From Citreimonas salinaria (GTDB lineage Bacteria; Pseudomonadota; Alphaproteobacteria; Rhodobacterales; Rhodobacteraceae), in the NCBI RefSeq assembly GCF_900107235.1, contig NZ_FNPF01000008.1:62001-126000 (forward strand): DNA of 64,000 bases, written 5' to 3'. Shown here one piece after another: positions 43,302 to 53,707 of this stretch (positions are counted from its first letter, which is position 1; every line of letters starts with the position of its first letter). Both the position numbers and the translations under genes were made by a program. The notes beneath the pieces are model-generated. The model did not search any database. It was not told where the DNA came from and was given only the letters and a program-made list of their open reading frames with translations.

Positions 43302-45560
43302 ATGCCTGATCTCCTGATCGAGCTCTTTTCCGAGGAAATCCCTGCCCGCATGCAGGAAAAGGCCGCCGCCGACCTGCTCAAGGCGATGACCGACGGAATG
43401 GTCGACGCGGGCCTCACCTACGCGGGCGCCAAGGCCTTCGCCACGCCCCGCCGCCTCGCGCTGACCGTCCACGGCCTCACCGCCAACTCGCCCACGCTGC
43501 GCGAGGAACGCCGCGGGCCGAAGGTGGGCGCGCCCGACAAGGCGATCGAGGGCTTCTGCCGCGGCGCCGGCGTGTCGCGCGACCAGCTGGAAGAACGTGA
43601 GGACAAGAAGGGCGCCTTCTACTACGCCACCGTCACCACCCCCGGCCGCCAGGCGGCCGAGATCGTGGCAGAGCAGCTTGAAAAGACCGTCCGCAATTTC
43701 CCCTGGCCCAAGTCCATGCGCTGGGGCGCGGGCAGCTTGCGCTGGGTCCGCCCGCTGCATTCCATCCTGTGCATCCTCACCGACGACGCGGGCGAGGCCT
43801 CGGTCGTCCCGCTCGACATCGACGGCATCACGGCGGGCCGCGTCACAAGCGGCCACCGCTTCATGGGCGTCGCCCCGTTCGAGGTCTCGTCCTTCGAGGA
43901 TTACGAGACCAAGCTGAAGCGCGCCAAGGTCATCCTGTCGACGGATGAGCGCGCCGAGACCCTGTGGAACGACGCCCAGCAGATCGCCTTCGCCCGAGGC
44001 TTGGAACTGGTCGAGGACAAGGGCCTGCTGCGCGAGGTCGCCGGCCTCGTCGAATGGCCCGTCGTCCTGATGGGCGAGATCGAGGACCGCTTCCTGTCGC
44101 TGCCTGCGGAAGTGCTGCAGACCTCGATGAAGGAACACCAGAAGTTCTTTTCCGTCCGCAATCCCGCCACCGGCCGGATCGAGAAATTCGTCACCGTCGC
44201 CAATATCGAGACGGCGGACCACGGCGCGACGATCCTCGCCGGCAACCAGAAGGTGCTGGCCGCGCGCCTGTCCGACGCCGCGTTCTTCTGGGAAAACGAC
44301 CTGCGCACGGTCCGCGACCACGGCATGGAGCACTGGACCGACGGCCTCGCCAGCGTCACCTTCCACAACAAGCTGGGCAGCCAGAAGGACCGGGTAGAGC
44401 GCATCGCGGCCCTCGCCCGCGAGATCGCGCCCGTCGTGGGTGCGGACGCCGACGCGGCCGAGCAAGCCGCCCGCATCGCCAAGGCCGACCTGCAATCCGA
44501 GATGGTCGGCGAATTCCCCGAGCTTCAGGGCCTCATGGGCCGCTACTACGCCGAGGCCGCCGGCCTTCCGCCCGAAGTCGCCGCCGCGGCGCAGGAGCAT
44601 TATTCCCCGCTTGGCCCCACCGACTCCGTGCCCTCGGCGCCTGTCTCGGTCGCCGTCGCGCTGGCCGACAAGCTGGACACGCTCACCGGCTTCTGGGCCA
44701 TCGACGAGAAGCCCACCGGCTCGAAAGACCCCTACGCCCTGCGCCGCGCCGCGCTGGGCGTGATCCGGCTGGTGCTGGGGAACGGGGTGCGTTTCTCGCT
44801 AGAGCGGCAAATACTATTGGCGCTCTTTCGGGTAGAGAAACTGTTTGCGAAGTTAAGCGCAGGCGATCCGAATACACCGCTAAATCTTAGGAGGCGCTAC
44901 GCGGCCTCCACTGGATTGGATGAAGATCGCCTTCGCACCCTTGAGTTCGAAACTATCGATCTTGATGAGTTGAAGAAGCAAATCGATAGCTGGAGCGCAG
45001 TTCGGAAAGAGGATCTGGTCGAGTTTCAGCTTGCCGGCGACCTCCTCGCCTTCTTCCACGACCGCCTCAAGGTCCACCTCCGCGACGAGGGCATCCCGCA
45101 CGACGTGATCGACGCTTGCCTTGCCATGCCGGGCAACGACGACCTCACCCTGCTGGTCAAACGCGCCGAGGCGCTCGCCGCCTTCCGCAAGACCGACGAC
45201 GGCGAAAACCTCGTGCAGGGCTTCAAGCGCGCCAACAACATCCTGACCCAGGCCGAGGAGAACGACGGCGTCGAATACTCCTTCGGCGCCGATCCGAAAT
45301 TCGCCGAGGCCGACGAGGAACGCGCGCTCTTCGACGCGCTGCAACAGGCCGAAGGCCGGATCGCCCCCGCCATGCGGGACGAGGATTTCGCCACCGCCAT
45401 GCAGGCGATGGCCGGCCTGCGCGCGCCCATCGACGCCTTCTTCGAGGCGGTGCAGGTCAACACCGACAACCAGATCGTGCGGCGCAACCGGCTCAACCTG
45501 CTGGGGATGATCCGCAAGGTCTGCCTTCAGGCCGCCGACCTGACGAAGCTGGAAGGCTAG
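43302..45560 (+). CDS. glyS: Glycyl-tRNA synthetase beta subunit, with a low-GC internal segment
   Basis: The 752-residue subunit begins DLLIELFSEEIPARMQEKAA. Other landmarks are EERRGPKVGAPDKAIEGFCR, GHRFMGVAPFEVSSFEDYE, HQKFFSVRNPATG, GTVxF-like ENDLRTVRDHGMEHWTDGLA, and late GFKRANNILTQAEENDGVEY. Codon use and GC content change abruptly between about 44800 and 45025, where rare codons ATA, CTA, TTA and AGG-AGG appear; I count 92 of 180 bases (51%) as G or C from 44821 to 45000. The reading frame stays open and the domain is continuous, so the gene is intact. Confidence 0.95.
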   Translation: MPDLLIELFSEEIPARMQEKAAADLLKAMTDGMVDAGLTYAGAKAFATPRRLALTVHGLTANSPTLREERRGPKVGAPDKAIEGFCRGAGVSRDQLEEREDKKGAFYYATVTTPGRQAAEIVAEQLEKTVRNFPWPKSMRWGAGSLRWVRPLHSILCILTDDAGEASVVPLDIDGITAGRVTSGHRFMGVAPFEVSSFEDYETKLKRAKVILSTDERAETLWNDAQQIAFARGLELVEDKGLLREVAGLVEWPVVLMGEIEDRFLSLPAEVLQTSMKEHQKFFSVRNPATGRIEKFVTVANIETADHGATILAGNQKVLAARLSDAAFFWENDLRTVRDHGMEHWTDGLASVTFHNKLGSQKDRVERIAALAREIAPVVGADADAAEQAARIAKADLQSEMVGEFPELQGLMGRYYAEAAGLPPEVAAAAQEHYSPLGPTDSVPSAPVSVAVALADKLDTLTGFWAIDEKPTGSKDPYALRRAALGVIRLVLGNGVRFSLERQILLALFRVEKLFAKLSAGDPNTPLNLRRRYAASTGLDEDRLRTLEFETIDLDELKKQIDSWSAVRKEDLVEFQLAGDLLAFFHDRLKVHLRDEGIPHDVIDACLAMPGNDDLTLLVKRAEALAAFRKTDDGENLVQGFKRANNILTQAEENDGVEYSFGADPKFAEADEERALFDALQQAEGRIAPAMRDEDFATAMQAMAGLRAPIDAFFEAVQVNTDNQIVRRNRLNLLGMIRKVCLQAADLTKLEG

Positions 45561-45627
45561 GGCGCGGCGGGGCACTTTTCGGCGCGCCCCGCTGGCCCCG
45601 CCCGCGGGGCCTCGGCGCGGGACATTC

Positions 45628-46632
45628 CTAACGCTTGGTGAATCCGTCTCTGTAAGTCATTGATTCTTCGTGCGCGGAAACCTGTCCCACCGTGGGACAC
45701 TCCGCCGGACGCGTCTCGGCCCGTCGCCCGAACAGCCGCTTCAGCGCCCCCCACTGGCTGACCAGAAGCCCCGCCAGGATCAGCCCCATCGCCGCCAGAA
45801 GCGAGACCTCGAACGGCTCGCCCAGCAGCACGACCCCCAGCACGACCGACCAGACCGGCACCTGGTAGTTCACCAGGGACATGAAGACCGGCCCCGCGCT
45901 GCGGATCACCAGCACCCGCAGCAGGTTCGCCCCCGCCGTGGGCACCAGGCCCAGCAGCGCCACCACGGCCAGGATCTCGGCCGAGGGCAGGGGCGGCACC
46001 CCCTCGACGACCAGCGCCGCCGGGATCACCACGACCGAGCCCACCATCAGCGGCACCGCCGCCAGCCCGATTGGGTCCACCGGCGGCAGGCGCCGCATCG
46101 TGACCATGCTGACCGCGTAGCAGCCCGCCGCCGCCACGCAGGCCGCGCGCCCCAAGGGCTCGAGCGCGGCACCCGAGGACGCGAAGGCCTGCCCCCCGAT
46201 CAGCAGCACCACACCGAGAAAGCCGATCAGGAACCCCGCCGCCCGCCGCAGGTGCATCCTCTCGCCCGGAACCAGGAAATGCGCCAGCGGCAGCACCATC
46301 AGCGCCACGCCCGCCATCGACACGCCGGCAAAGCCCGCGGTCACGTATTGCTGCCCCCAGGCCAGCAGCGTGAACGGCACCGCCGACGCCAGCGCGCCCA
46401 CCAGCACCAGCGACGGCCAGGCCGTCCGCTCGCTCAGGAACAGCGCCCCGCCGCGCAGGCGCCAGACCGCCACCGTCAGCACCATCGCGAACCCGATCCG
46501 CCCCGCCGCGATCCACAGCGGCGGCAGCCCGGTCAGCGCGATCTCGGTCAGCAGGAAGGTCGCGCCCCAGATCACCCCTAGGATCGCGACCATGGCCCAG
46601 TCACGGCCGGTGATGGTTGGCGGTGTCTGCAC
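45628..46632 (-). CDS. EamA/DMT-superfamily transporter
   Basis: The 334-residue protein has about ten transmembrane helices in two EamA repeats: WAMVAILGVIWGATFLLTEI and later PVFMSLVNYQVPVWSVVLGV with LGEPFEVSLLAAMGLILAGL. These transporters export amino acids or other metabolites; no substrate is indicated. It starts with GTG. The 3' end has a short soluble tail (GQVSAHEESMTYRDG). Confidence 0.88.
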   Translation of the reverse strand: MQTPPTITGRDWAMVAILGVIWGATFLLTEIALTGLPPLWIAAGRIGFAMVLTVAVWRLRGGALFLSERTAWPSLVLVGALASAVPFTLLAWGQQYVTAGFAGVSMAGVALMVLPLAHFLVPGERMHLRRAAGFLIGFLGVVLLIGGQAFASSGAALEPLGRAACVAAAGCYAVSMVTMRRLPPVDPIGLAAVPLMVGSVVVIPAALVVEGVPPLPSAEILAVVALLGLVPTAGANLLRVLVIRSAGPVFMSLVNYQVPVWSVVLGVVLLGEPFEVSLLAAMGLILAGLLVSQWGALKRLFGRRAETRPAECPTVGQVSAHEESMTYRDGFTKR

Positions 46633-46657
46633 GATATCTGCCCGTTCCGTGACGAAC

Positions 46658-46690
46658 AGGCCCGCGTCCCGTCATGCCGGGCGCGGGCCT
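46658..46690 (-). terminator. Hairpin between ilvC and the DMT transporter gene
   Basis: Arms AGGCCCGCG (46658-46666) and CGCGGGCCT (46682-46690) form a 9-bp stem with a 15-base loop. It lies downstream of the ilvC stop on the minus strand. The T content after it is low, so it may be a weak terminator. Confidence 0.4.
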
Positions 46691-46749
46691 GCGAAGATCA
46701 TCCGGCCCGAAGACCGGTTCGGCGGCGGGACCGGTCCGCCGCCCGCGCC

Positions 46750-48354
<1,605 letters not shown>

Positions 48355-48358
<4 letters not shown>

Positions 48359-48810
48359 TCGCGCTGGACGACATCGACCGCGCGCTGGTTCGGGCGCTGG
48401 CGCAGGATGCAACCGCCAGTGCGGGCGCGCTCGGCCGAACGCTGGGCCTGTCGCAGCCCGCCTGCTGGCGGCGCATCCGCCGCCTGCGCGATGCGGGCGT
48501 GTTCCGTGGCGCGCGGCTGGACGTGGACGAACAGGCGCTCGGCTTCGGCGTCACGGTGTTCCTGGGCGTGAAGCTGGCCGCGAAGGGGCGCGTCAGCCTC
48601 GAGGATTTCGAGCGCGCGGTGACCGCCATCCCCGAGGTGCAGACCGTCGAGCACGTGCTGGGCGGCTATGATTATCGGCTGCGGGTGGTAGCGCGCGATA
48701 TTTCCGATTTCGAGCGGGTGCTGCGGCGCCGGATCATGGCGCTGCCGGGGGCGGGGGCGATCGACGCCAACGTGCTGCTGTCCGAGGAGCGACGCCCCGG
48801 CCCGCTGTGA
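48355..48810 (+). CDS. Lrp/AsnC-family transcriptional regulator (second of a pair)
   Basis: The 151-residue protein starts with GTG overlapping the stop of the previous gene. It has the HTH segment TLGLSQPACWRRIRRLRDAG and the ligand domain IPEVQTVEHVLGGYDYRLRV. It is a distant relative of its neighbour rather than a recent duplicate. The overlapping genes may form mixed oligomers; this is inferred. Confidence 0.9.
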
Positions 48811-48847
48811 CGTGAAACCGACCAAGCCTCGCGCGGGTTGTCCCGCC

Positions 48848-49744
48848 ATGAGCTACAGCTTCAAACCCTCCGACCCGTCCGTCACGCATGGTTTCCGCCG
48901 CATTGCGCTGGACCAGATCGACAGCGCGCTGGCCTCGGCCCGCGACGAAGAGGGCGACCTGCACGCGCGCATCCACGACATCCGCAAGCGCTGCAAGAAG
49001 CTGCGCGGGCTGCTGCGGTTGGTCCGGCCCGCCTTCGCCGACTACAAGGCCGAGAATCGCGCCGTCCGCGACGCCGCCCGCCACCTGTCGCGGTTCCGCG
49101 ACCGGACCTCGATGCTGGAAACGCTGGACAAGCTGGCCGAACGCGAGGGAACAGCGCCCGACGACGCCACGGTGAAGGAGTTGCGCAGCCGCCTGCGCGC
49201 GCGCCGGACGCGTGCGTCGAAGGGCCCTGAACTGGACGAGGCGATGCAGGCGACCATCTCGGACCTGTCCGCCTGCCGCGAGCGGGCGGCGGAATGGACG
49301 CTGACCGAGCAAGGTTTCGACGCGCTCGAAGGCGGGCTGAAAAAGACCCACGACCGCGCCCGAAAGGCGATGAAGGCGGCGCGCAAGGCCCGCACGCCGA
49401 AGGCGATGCACGAATGGCGCAAGCGGGTAAAGTACCACGGCTACCACGTCCGGCTGCTGAAGAAATCCTTCCCCGAGCTGACCGAACCCAACGCGCAGGC
49501 CGTGTCCGACCTCGGCGACCTTCTGGGCGATTACCACGACCTAGCCGAATTCCATCGCGTGCTGGGGGACGAGACGTTGCCGTCGGACCCGCGCGAGACG
49601 CTGAGTGGCCCGGCCGAGCAGGTGATGCGCCAGAACGAGGACGCGGCCTTTGCGCTGGGTCGCCTGCTGCTTGCCGAGAAGCCCGCGCCCTTCGTCCATC
49701 GCTGGGGGCTGTGGTGGCGTCGCCGCGGCGTGGCCGGCGGCTAG
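48848..49744 (+). CDS. CHAD domain protein
   Basis: The product is 298 residues and very rich in basic residues. It has the conserved CHAD histidines and lysine-rich helices (LHARIHDIRKRCKKLRGLLR, MHEWRKRVKYHGYHVRLLKK, and LLGDYHDLAEFHRVLGDE). CHAD domains bind polyphosphate, and this organism has ppk1 and ppx 20 kb away. The ATG at 48848 is taken; a GTG at 48812 gives 12 more residues. Confidence 0.88.
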   Translation: MSYSFKPSDPSVTHGFRRIALDQIDSALASARDEEGDLHARIHDIRKRCKKLRGLLRLVRPAFADYKAENRAVRDAARHLSRFRDRTSMLETLDKLAEREGTAPDDATVKELRSRLRARRTRASKGPELDEAMQATISDLSACRERAAEWTLTEQGFDALEGGLKKTHDRARKAMKAARKARTPKAMHEWRKRVKYHGYHVRLLKKSFPELTEPNAQAVSDLGDLLGDYHDLAEFHRVLGDETLPSDPRETLSGPAEQVMRQNEDAAFALGRLLLAEKPAPFVHRWGLWWRRRGVAGG

Positions 49745-50943
49745 CCGCGCGCGCCCAGGCCCAGCTGCATGAGCGTGCGCCGCAGGGGCGCCACCGCGTA
49801 GAGCGCGTCCAGCCCCTGCGCGCGCAGGTCCCGCAACGGCTGCGGCGACAGCATCGAGATCCGGTTGAGCGCGGTGATCCCCGCGACCCTTGCGCGAATG
49901 TCGGCGATGCGCGAGTTATGGTAGGCGTCCAGCATCGCGCGGTCGCCCAGCGTGTCCGGCGAAGCGACGGCCAGGTCGCGCAGCGCGGCGATGTCCTTCA
50001 GGCTCATGTTCAGGCCCTGCGCGCCGATCGGCGGCACCACGTGCGCCGCCTCGGCCACAAGCGCCATGCGCTGGGCCGACAGCCGCGTGGCCTCTTGCGC
50101 GATGATCGGCCAGAGGGCACGGCGAGTGACAAGTCTCAGCGGGCCGAACAGGCCGGCGCTGCGCTCGGTCATGGCGGCCTCGAACTCGACCACGTCCATC
50201 GCGGCCAGCGCCTCCGCGCGGGGCCCGGCCTCCATCCACACAACCGCCGAGGAATGCCACCCGTCATGGTCCGGCAGCGGGACCAGCGTGAACGGTCCGC
50301 CGGTGCGGTGGATCTCGGTCGATACGTTGTCGTGCGGCGCGTCATGCGTGACGGCAAAGGCCAGCGCCTTCTGCCCGAAGCGGGTGGTACGCACGTCGAT
50401 CCCCGCCGTCTGCCGCATTGCCGAGTTGCGCCCGTCGGCAGCGACTACCAGCCGCGCCCGCACACGGCTGCCGTCGCTCATGCCGATGCGGGCCTCGGTC
50501 TCGCGGGTGAACAGGCGCATAGCGGCGGTGCCGGTGCGGAACTCGACGCCGTCCAGCGCGTCGAGATGTGCCGCGAATTCACGCCGCAGCAGCCAGTTGG
50601 GCAGGTTCCAGCCGAAGGGCCTGTCCGAGATGTCGGCGGCGTCGAAGTCGCGCGTCACGCGCGGAGCGGGTTGATCGCCGCCGGCATCGACGATGCGCAT
50701 GGTCTGCAGCGGCGTGGCGTGCTCTGCTAGGCGGTCCCACAGTCCGATTTCCTCCAGCAGCCCCTGGCTTGGCTGCAGAAAGGCGGTGGAGCGCATGTCG
50801 GCGCCCTCGGCCGCGCGATCGGTGACCGGCGGAGCGGGATCGACGCAGAGCACCGAGAGCCCGGCGTTGCCGAATGCGGCCGCCGCCGCCAGTCCGGCGA
50901 TCCCGCCCCCCGCGACGACGATGTCGTGATCGAATTTCAGCAA
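49741..50943 (-). CDS. UbiH/Coq6-family FAD monooxygenase (ubiquinone synthesis)
   Basis: The 400-residue protein starts with TTG behind GGGGA and carries the FAD-binding fold: FDHDIVVAGGGIAGLAAAAA, RLVVAADGRNSAMRQTAG and AEAAHVVPPIGAQGLNMSLK. This is the UbiH/UbiF/Coq6 hydroxylase type, which acts on the ubiquinone ring. The usual GD pair in the last motif is AE here, a common variation in this group. An ATG at 51015 would add 24 unmatched residues. It converges with CHAD and is divergent from the GntR gene. Confidence 0.85.
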   Translation of the reverse strand: MLKFDHDIVVAGGGIAGLAAAAAFGNAGLSVLCVDPAPPVTDRAAEGADMRSTAFLQPSQGLLEEIGLWDRLAEHATPLQTMRIVDAGGDQPAPRVTRDFDAADISDRPFGWNLPNWLLRREFAAHLDALDGVEFRTGTAAMRLFTRETEARIGMSDGSRVRARLVVAADGRNSAMRQTAGIDVRTTRFGQKALAFAVTHDAPHDNVSTEIHRTGGPFTLVPLPDHDGWHSSAVVWMEAGPRAEALAAMDVVEFEAAMTERSAGLFGPLRLVTRRALWPIIAQEATRLSAQRMALVAEAAHVVPPIGAQGLNMSLKDIAALRDLAVASPDTLGDRAMLDAYHNSRIADIRARVAGITALNRISMLSPQPLRDLRAQGLDALYAVAPLRRTLMQLGLGARG

Positions 50944-51083
50944 CGTCGGGTCCCCTGCACTCTGGACGGATCGCGGCCCTGCCAGGACATAGGGCGTCGA
51001 CGCGCGATCGTCCATCGCGCATGCGCTTGCTTGTGCGCCGCGCGCGCGGCTATCGTGTCGCCACGCCGCAGGAGACCCGCCGC

Positions 51084-51722
51084 ATGACGGAACTGAGACC
51101 ACCTCAGAAGGATGCCTATTCCCTGATCCTCGAGGCGATCGATTCAGGGCTCTACCGTCCGGGTGACAGGCTGGTTGAAAGCGAGCTGGCCGACCGCTTC
51201 GGCGTGTCGCGCACGCCGATCCGCGAGGCGCTGCAGCGGCTCGAGACGCAGTCGCTGCTGGCGCGCGACGGCCGGTCGCTGATCGTGGCGTCGCTGGACC
51301 ACAACCAGATGTCCGAGCTTTACGCCGTGCGCACGGAACTCGAGGGGCTGGCGGCCCGCCTCGCCGCGCGCCACGCCACCGAGGAAGAAATCCAGGTGCT
51401 GCAGGACATGGTCGAGGAGGATCGCGCGCTGGTCAACGATCCCGGCGCGCTGGCGCGTGCGAACCGGCGGTTCCACAAGATGATCCACCTGGCGTCGCAC
51501 AACCGGTTCCTGGTGCAACAACTCGACCTGGTGCACCGCTCGATGGCGCTGATGGCGACCACCTCACTGGCGGCGCAAGGGCGGGGCGAGATCGCGATGG
51601 CCGAGCATTCCGCCATCGTCGACGCGATCGGACGCCGCGACGAGGATGCCGCCTACCGCGCGCTGCGCGATCATATCTCCGTCGCTTTCGTCACGCGGCT
51701 CAAGCTGGATTCGAAGGCCTAG
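51084..51722 (+). CDS. GntR-family regulator with FCD domain
   Basis: The 212-residue protein has a winged HTH (DRLVESELADRFGVSRTPIR, then EALQRLETQSLLARDG). The C-terminal FCD helical domain contains YAVRTELEGLAARLAARHAT and ANRRFHKMIHLASHNRF. The FCD fold usually binds a small organic acid through metal. Target genes are unknown. The neighbouring UbiH-type gene is divergent. Confidence 0.9.
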   Translation: MTELRPPQKDAYSLILEAIDSGLYRPGDRLVESELADRFGVSRTPIREALQRLETQSLLARDGRSLIVASLDHNQMSELYAVRTELEGLAARLAARHATEEEIQVLQDMVEEDRALVNDPGALARANRRFHKMIHLASHNRFLVQQLDLVHRSMALMATTSLAAQGRGEIAMAEHSAIVDAIGRRDEDAAYRALRDHISVAFVTRLKLDSKA

Positions 51723-51730
51723 CCGGCTCT

Positions 51731-53626
51731 TCACACGGCTTCGTCGGGCGGCGTGTCCGCGTCGGGCGTGTCGGGCCCCGAGCGGCCATGCTGGGTCTTG
51801 TCCCAGTAGAAGGGGCGGGTCAGCATCTCCCACAAGCCGCGATAGATGGCGAGCGTGCCGAGAGGATGATAAGCGAACAGCGTCGGCACCCACGGGATCA
51901 GCCCGCGATGCGGGCTGCGCAGGAGCGCGGCCGCCCCGATCAGGATCGTGACCGCCTCGGCCGCGAGGAACGTTGCGACCAGCGTGCTGCGGACCTCGGG
52001 CTCGAGCATCGCATCCAGCGGATGGGGCAGCCCGAACACGATCAGCCAGAAGGACCACAGCACCGGCGCCAGGACGAATTGCAGCACGGTGGTCAGGAAT
52101 ACCGCCTGCACACCCCAGAAGCGCCAGAAGCCGACGTCGCGCATCAGCGCGGCGGGGCGGCGGTTGTGTACCCACCAGGTGATCGCGTAGCCCTTGAGCC
52201 AGCGCGAGCGTTGCCTGATCCAGGGCCAGAAGCGGTTGTTGGCTTCTTCCCGGGTGACGGTCGGGATCAGCTCGGTCACGTAGCCCCGGCGCGCCAGCAG
52301 GATGCCGAGGTCGGCATCCTCGGTCACGTTGTGGGCATCCCAGCCGCCGGTGGCGGCTAGCGCCTCGCGCCGGATATAGACGGTGGTGCCGCCCAGCGGC
52401 ACGACGAAGCCGAGCTTGGCGAGACCCGGCAGCAGCACGCGGAACCACGCCGCGTATTCCACGGCAAAACATCGCGACAGCCAGTTGGCGCGCGGATTGT
52501 AGAAGTCGAGGATGCCCTGCAGGCATGCCACGTCGTGCGGCGCGCGGGCAAAGCGCGCAACCACGTGATCGATCTGATCGGGAGCGGGTGAATCCTCGGC
52601 ATCGAGGATGCCGATGATCGTGCCGCAGGCGTAGTTCAGCGCGTAGTTCAGGGCGCGCGGCTTGGTCGTGATCCGGCCGGGCGGCACGCAGATGCTGCGC
52701 ACCCAGGGCGGCAGCGTGATGCGGGCCAGCGCGGCCTTGGTGCGCTCGTCGCCGGCTTCGAGCACCAGCAGGATCTCGAGCGCGGATTTCGGGTAGCGCA
52801 ACCGCGACAGGCGGTGCAGCAAGGCGTCGGCGATCGCCTCTTCCTGGAAAAGCGGGACCATCAGCGTCACCGTCGGCGGCGCATCCGGCAACGCCTCGAC
52901 CGGGCGGGGACGGGGGCGCCGGGGCAGCGCGGCCAGCGCGGCCAGCTTAATCCCCTGCGAGACCACCAGCGAAATCAGGGCCAGCGTCAGGGCGGCGGCA
53001 AAGAACCAGTGCGGCGCAACCCACAGCGCCACAGCGCACCCGACGGCGAACAGCAAGCCGGCGGCGATCGCGCCGGGTGTCGCGCTGTCCATGTCGCGGC
53101 AACTGACCTCGGCGGAGCGGGCGGTTTCGGCGGCGCGGGCCAGAGCTGCGCCGTGATGCTCGGCGATGGTGTCGTGGATGTCCTGTTCCATGGTCAGCGC
53201 CATGACCAACTTTTCGGGAAGATCCGGCATGGCGGCACGCGCGGCGTCGAAGCTTTCGGGGCGCGCGGTGGCGACGACAAGCGTGTCGCCCAGCTTGATC
53301 CAGGGCAGGATGCCATGCGCCAGGCAGATATCGGCGGGCACCAGGGCCAGAGCGTCGGGATTGGGCGTCATCGCCGCGCGGCGCAGCACCATCGCGCCGT
53401 AATGCTCGGCCTGCGCGCGCAGAAGTGCCTCGGGCGGCACTAGCGCGTCGGCCGCGATGACCTGCGCAAGAGGACGGGACAGGCGGCCGGCCTCGGCCAT
53501 GGCGCCGAGCAGCGCCTTTGGCGACAGCACGCCGTCCTCGATAAGGATCCGGCCCAGCGGAACGCCTAGACGATCCGTCGACTCCCGGAACTGCAGATAG
53601 TTTTCGATGGCGTCTTGCTGGCTCAT
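51731..53626 (-). CDS. GT2 membrane glycosyltransferase with N-terminal MshEN/GspE_N domain
   Basis: The 631-residue protein has an N-terminal MshEN-like region (about 15-150) with tandem DRLGVPLGRILIEDGVLSPK and SRPLAQVIAADALVPPEALL segments. Two transmembrane helices follow (about 185-235), then a family 2 glycosyltransferase: PTVTLMVPLFQEEAIADALL, IIGILDAEDSPAPDQIDHVV, ATGGWDAHNVTEDADLGILL and RQRSRWLKGYAITWWVH (QxxRW). More helices end the protein. MshEN domains can bind cyclic di-GMP, so the enzyme may make an exopolysaccharide under second-messenger control. A perfect CtrA-type site lies upstream at 53669-53691. Confidence 0.85.
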   Translation of the reverse strand: MSQQDAIENYLQFRESTDRLGVPLGRILIEDGVLSPKALLGAMAEAGRLSRPLAQVIAADALVPPEALLRAQAEHYGAMVLRRAAMTPNPDALALVPADICLAHGILPWIKLGDTLVVATARPESFDAARAAMPDLPEKLVMALTMEQDIHDTIAEHHGAALARAAETARSAEVSCRDMDSATPGAIAAGLLFAVGCAVALWVAPHWFFAAALTLALISLVVSQGIKLAALAALPRRPRPRPVEALPDAPPTVTLMVPLFQEEAIADALLHRLSRLRYPKSALEILLVLEAGDERTKAALARITLPPWVRSICVPPGRITTKPRALNYALNYACGTIIGILDAEDSPAPDQIDHVVARFARAPHDVACLQGILDFYNPRANWLSRCFAVEYAAWFRVLLPGLAKLGFVVPLGGTTVYIRREALAATGGWDAHNVTEDADLGILLARRGYVTELIPTVTREEANNRFWPWIRQRSRWLKGYAITWWVHNRRPAALMRDVGFWRFWGVQAVFLTTVLQFVLAPVLWSFWLIVFGLPHPLDAMLEPEVRSTLVATFLAAEAVTILIGAAALLRSPHRGLIPWVPTLFAYHPLGTLAIYRGLWEMLTRPFYWDKTQHGRSGPDTPDADTPPDEAV

Positions 53627-53668
53627 GCCCCGTACCGGTCAACCGCACCGGCGAAGTCTGCGCCGCAG

Positions 53669-53691
53669 AGGGTTAACGCGTGGTTAACCCT
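53669..53691 (-). promoter_or_regulatory. CtrA-type site, TTAA-N7-TTAA within a 9-bp inverted repeat
   Basis: Arms AGGGTTAAC (53669-53677) and GTTAACCCT (53683-53691) are perfectly complementary and 5 bases apart. Inside this, TTAA at 53673-53676 and TTAA at 53684-53687 are 7 bases apart, and AC follows, exactly the CtrA consensus TTAA-N7-TTAAC. It is 43 bp upstream of the GT2 start and between this gene and carA. Confidence 0.6.
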
Positions 53692-53707
53692 GATGGAGCA
53701 GGGGCGG

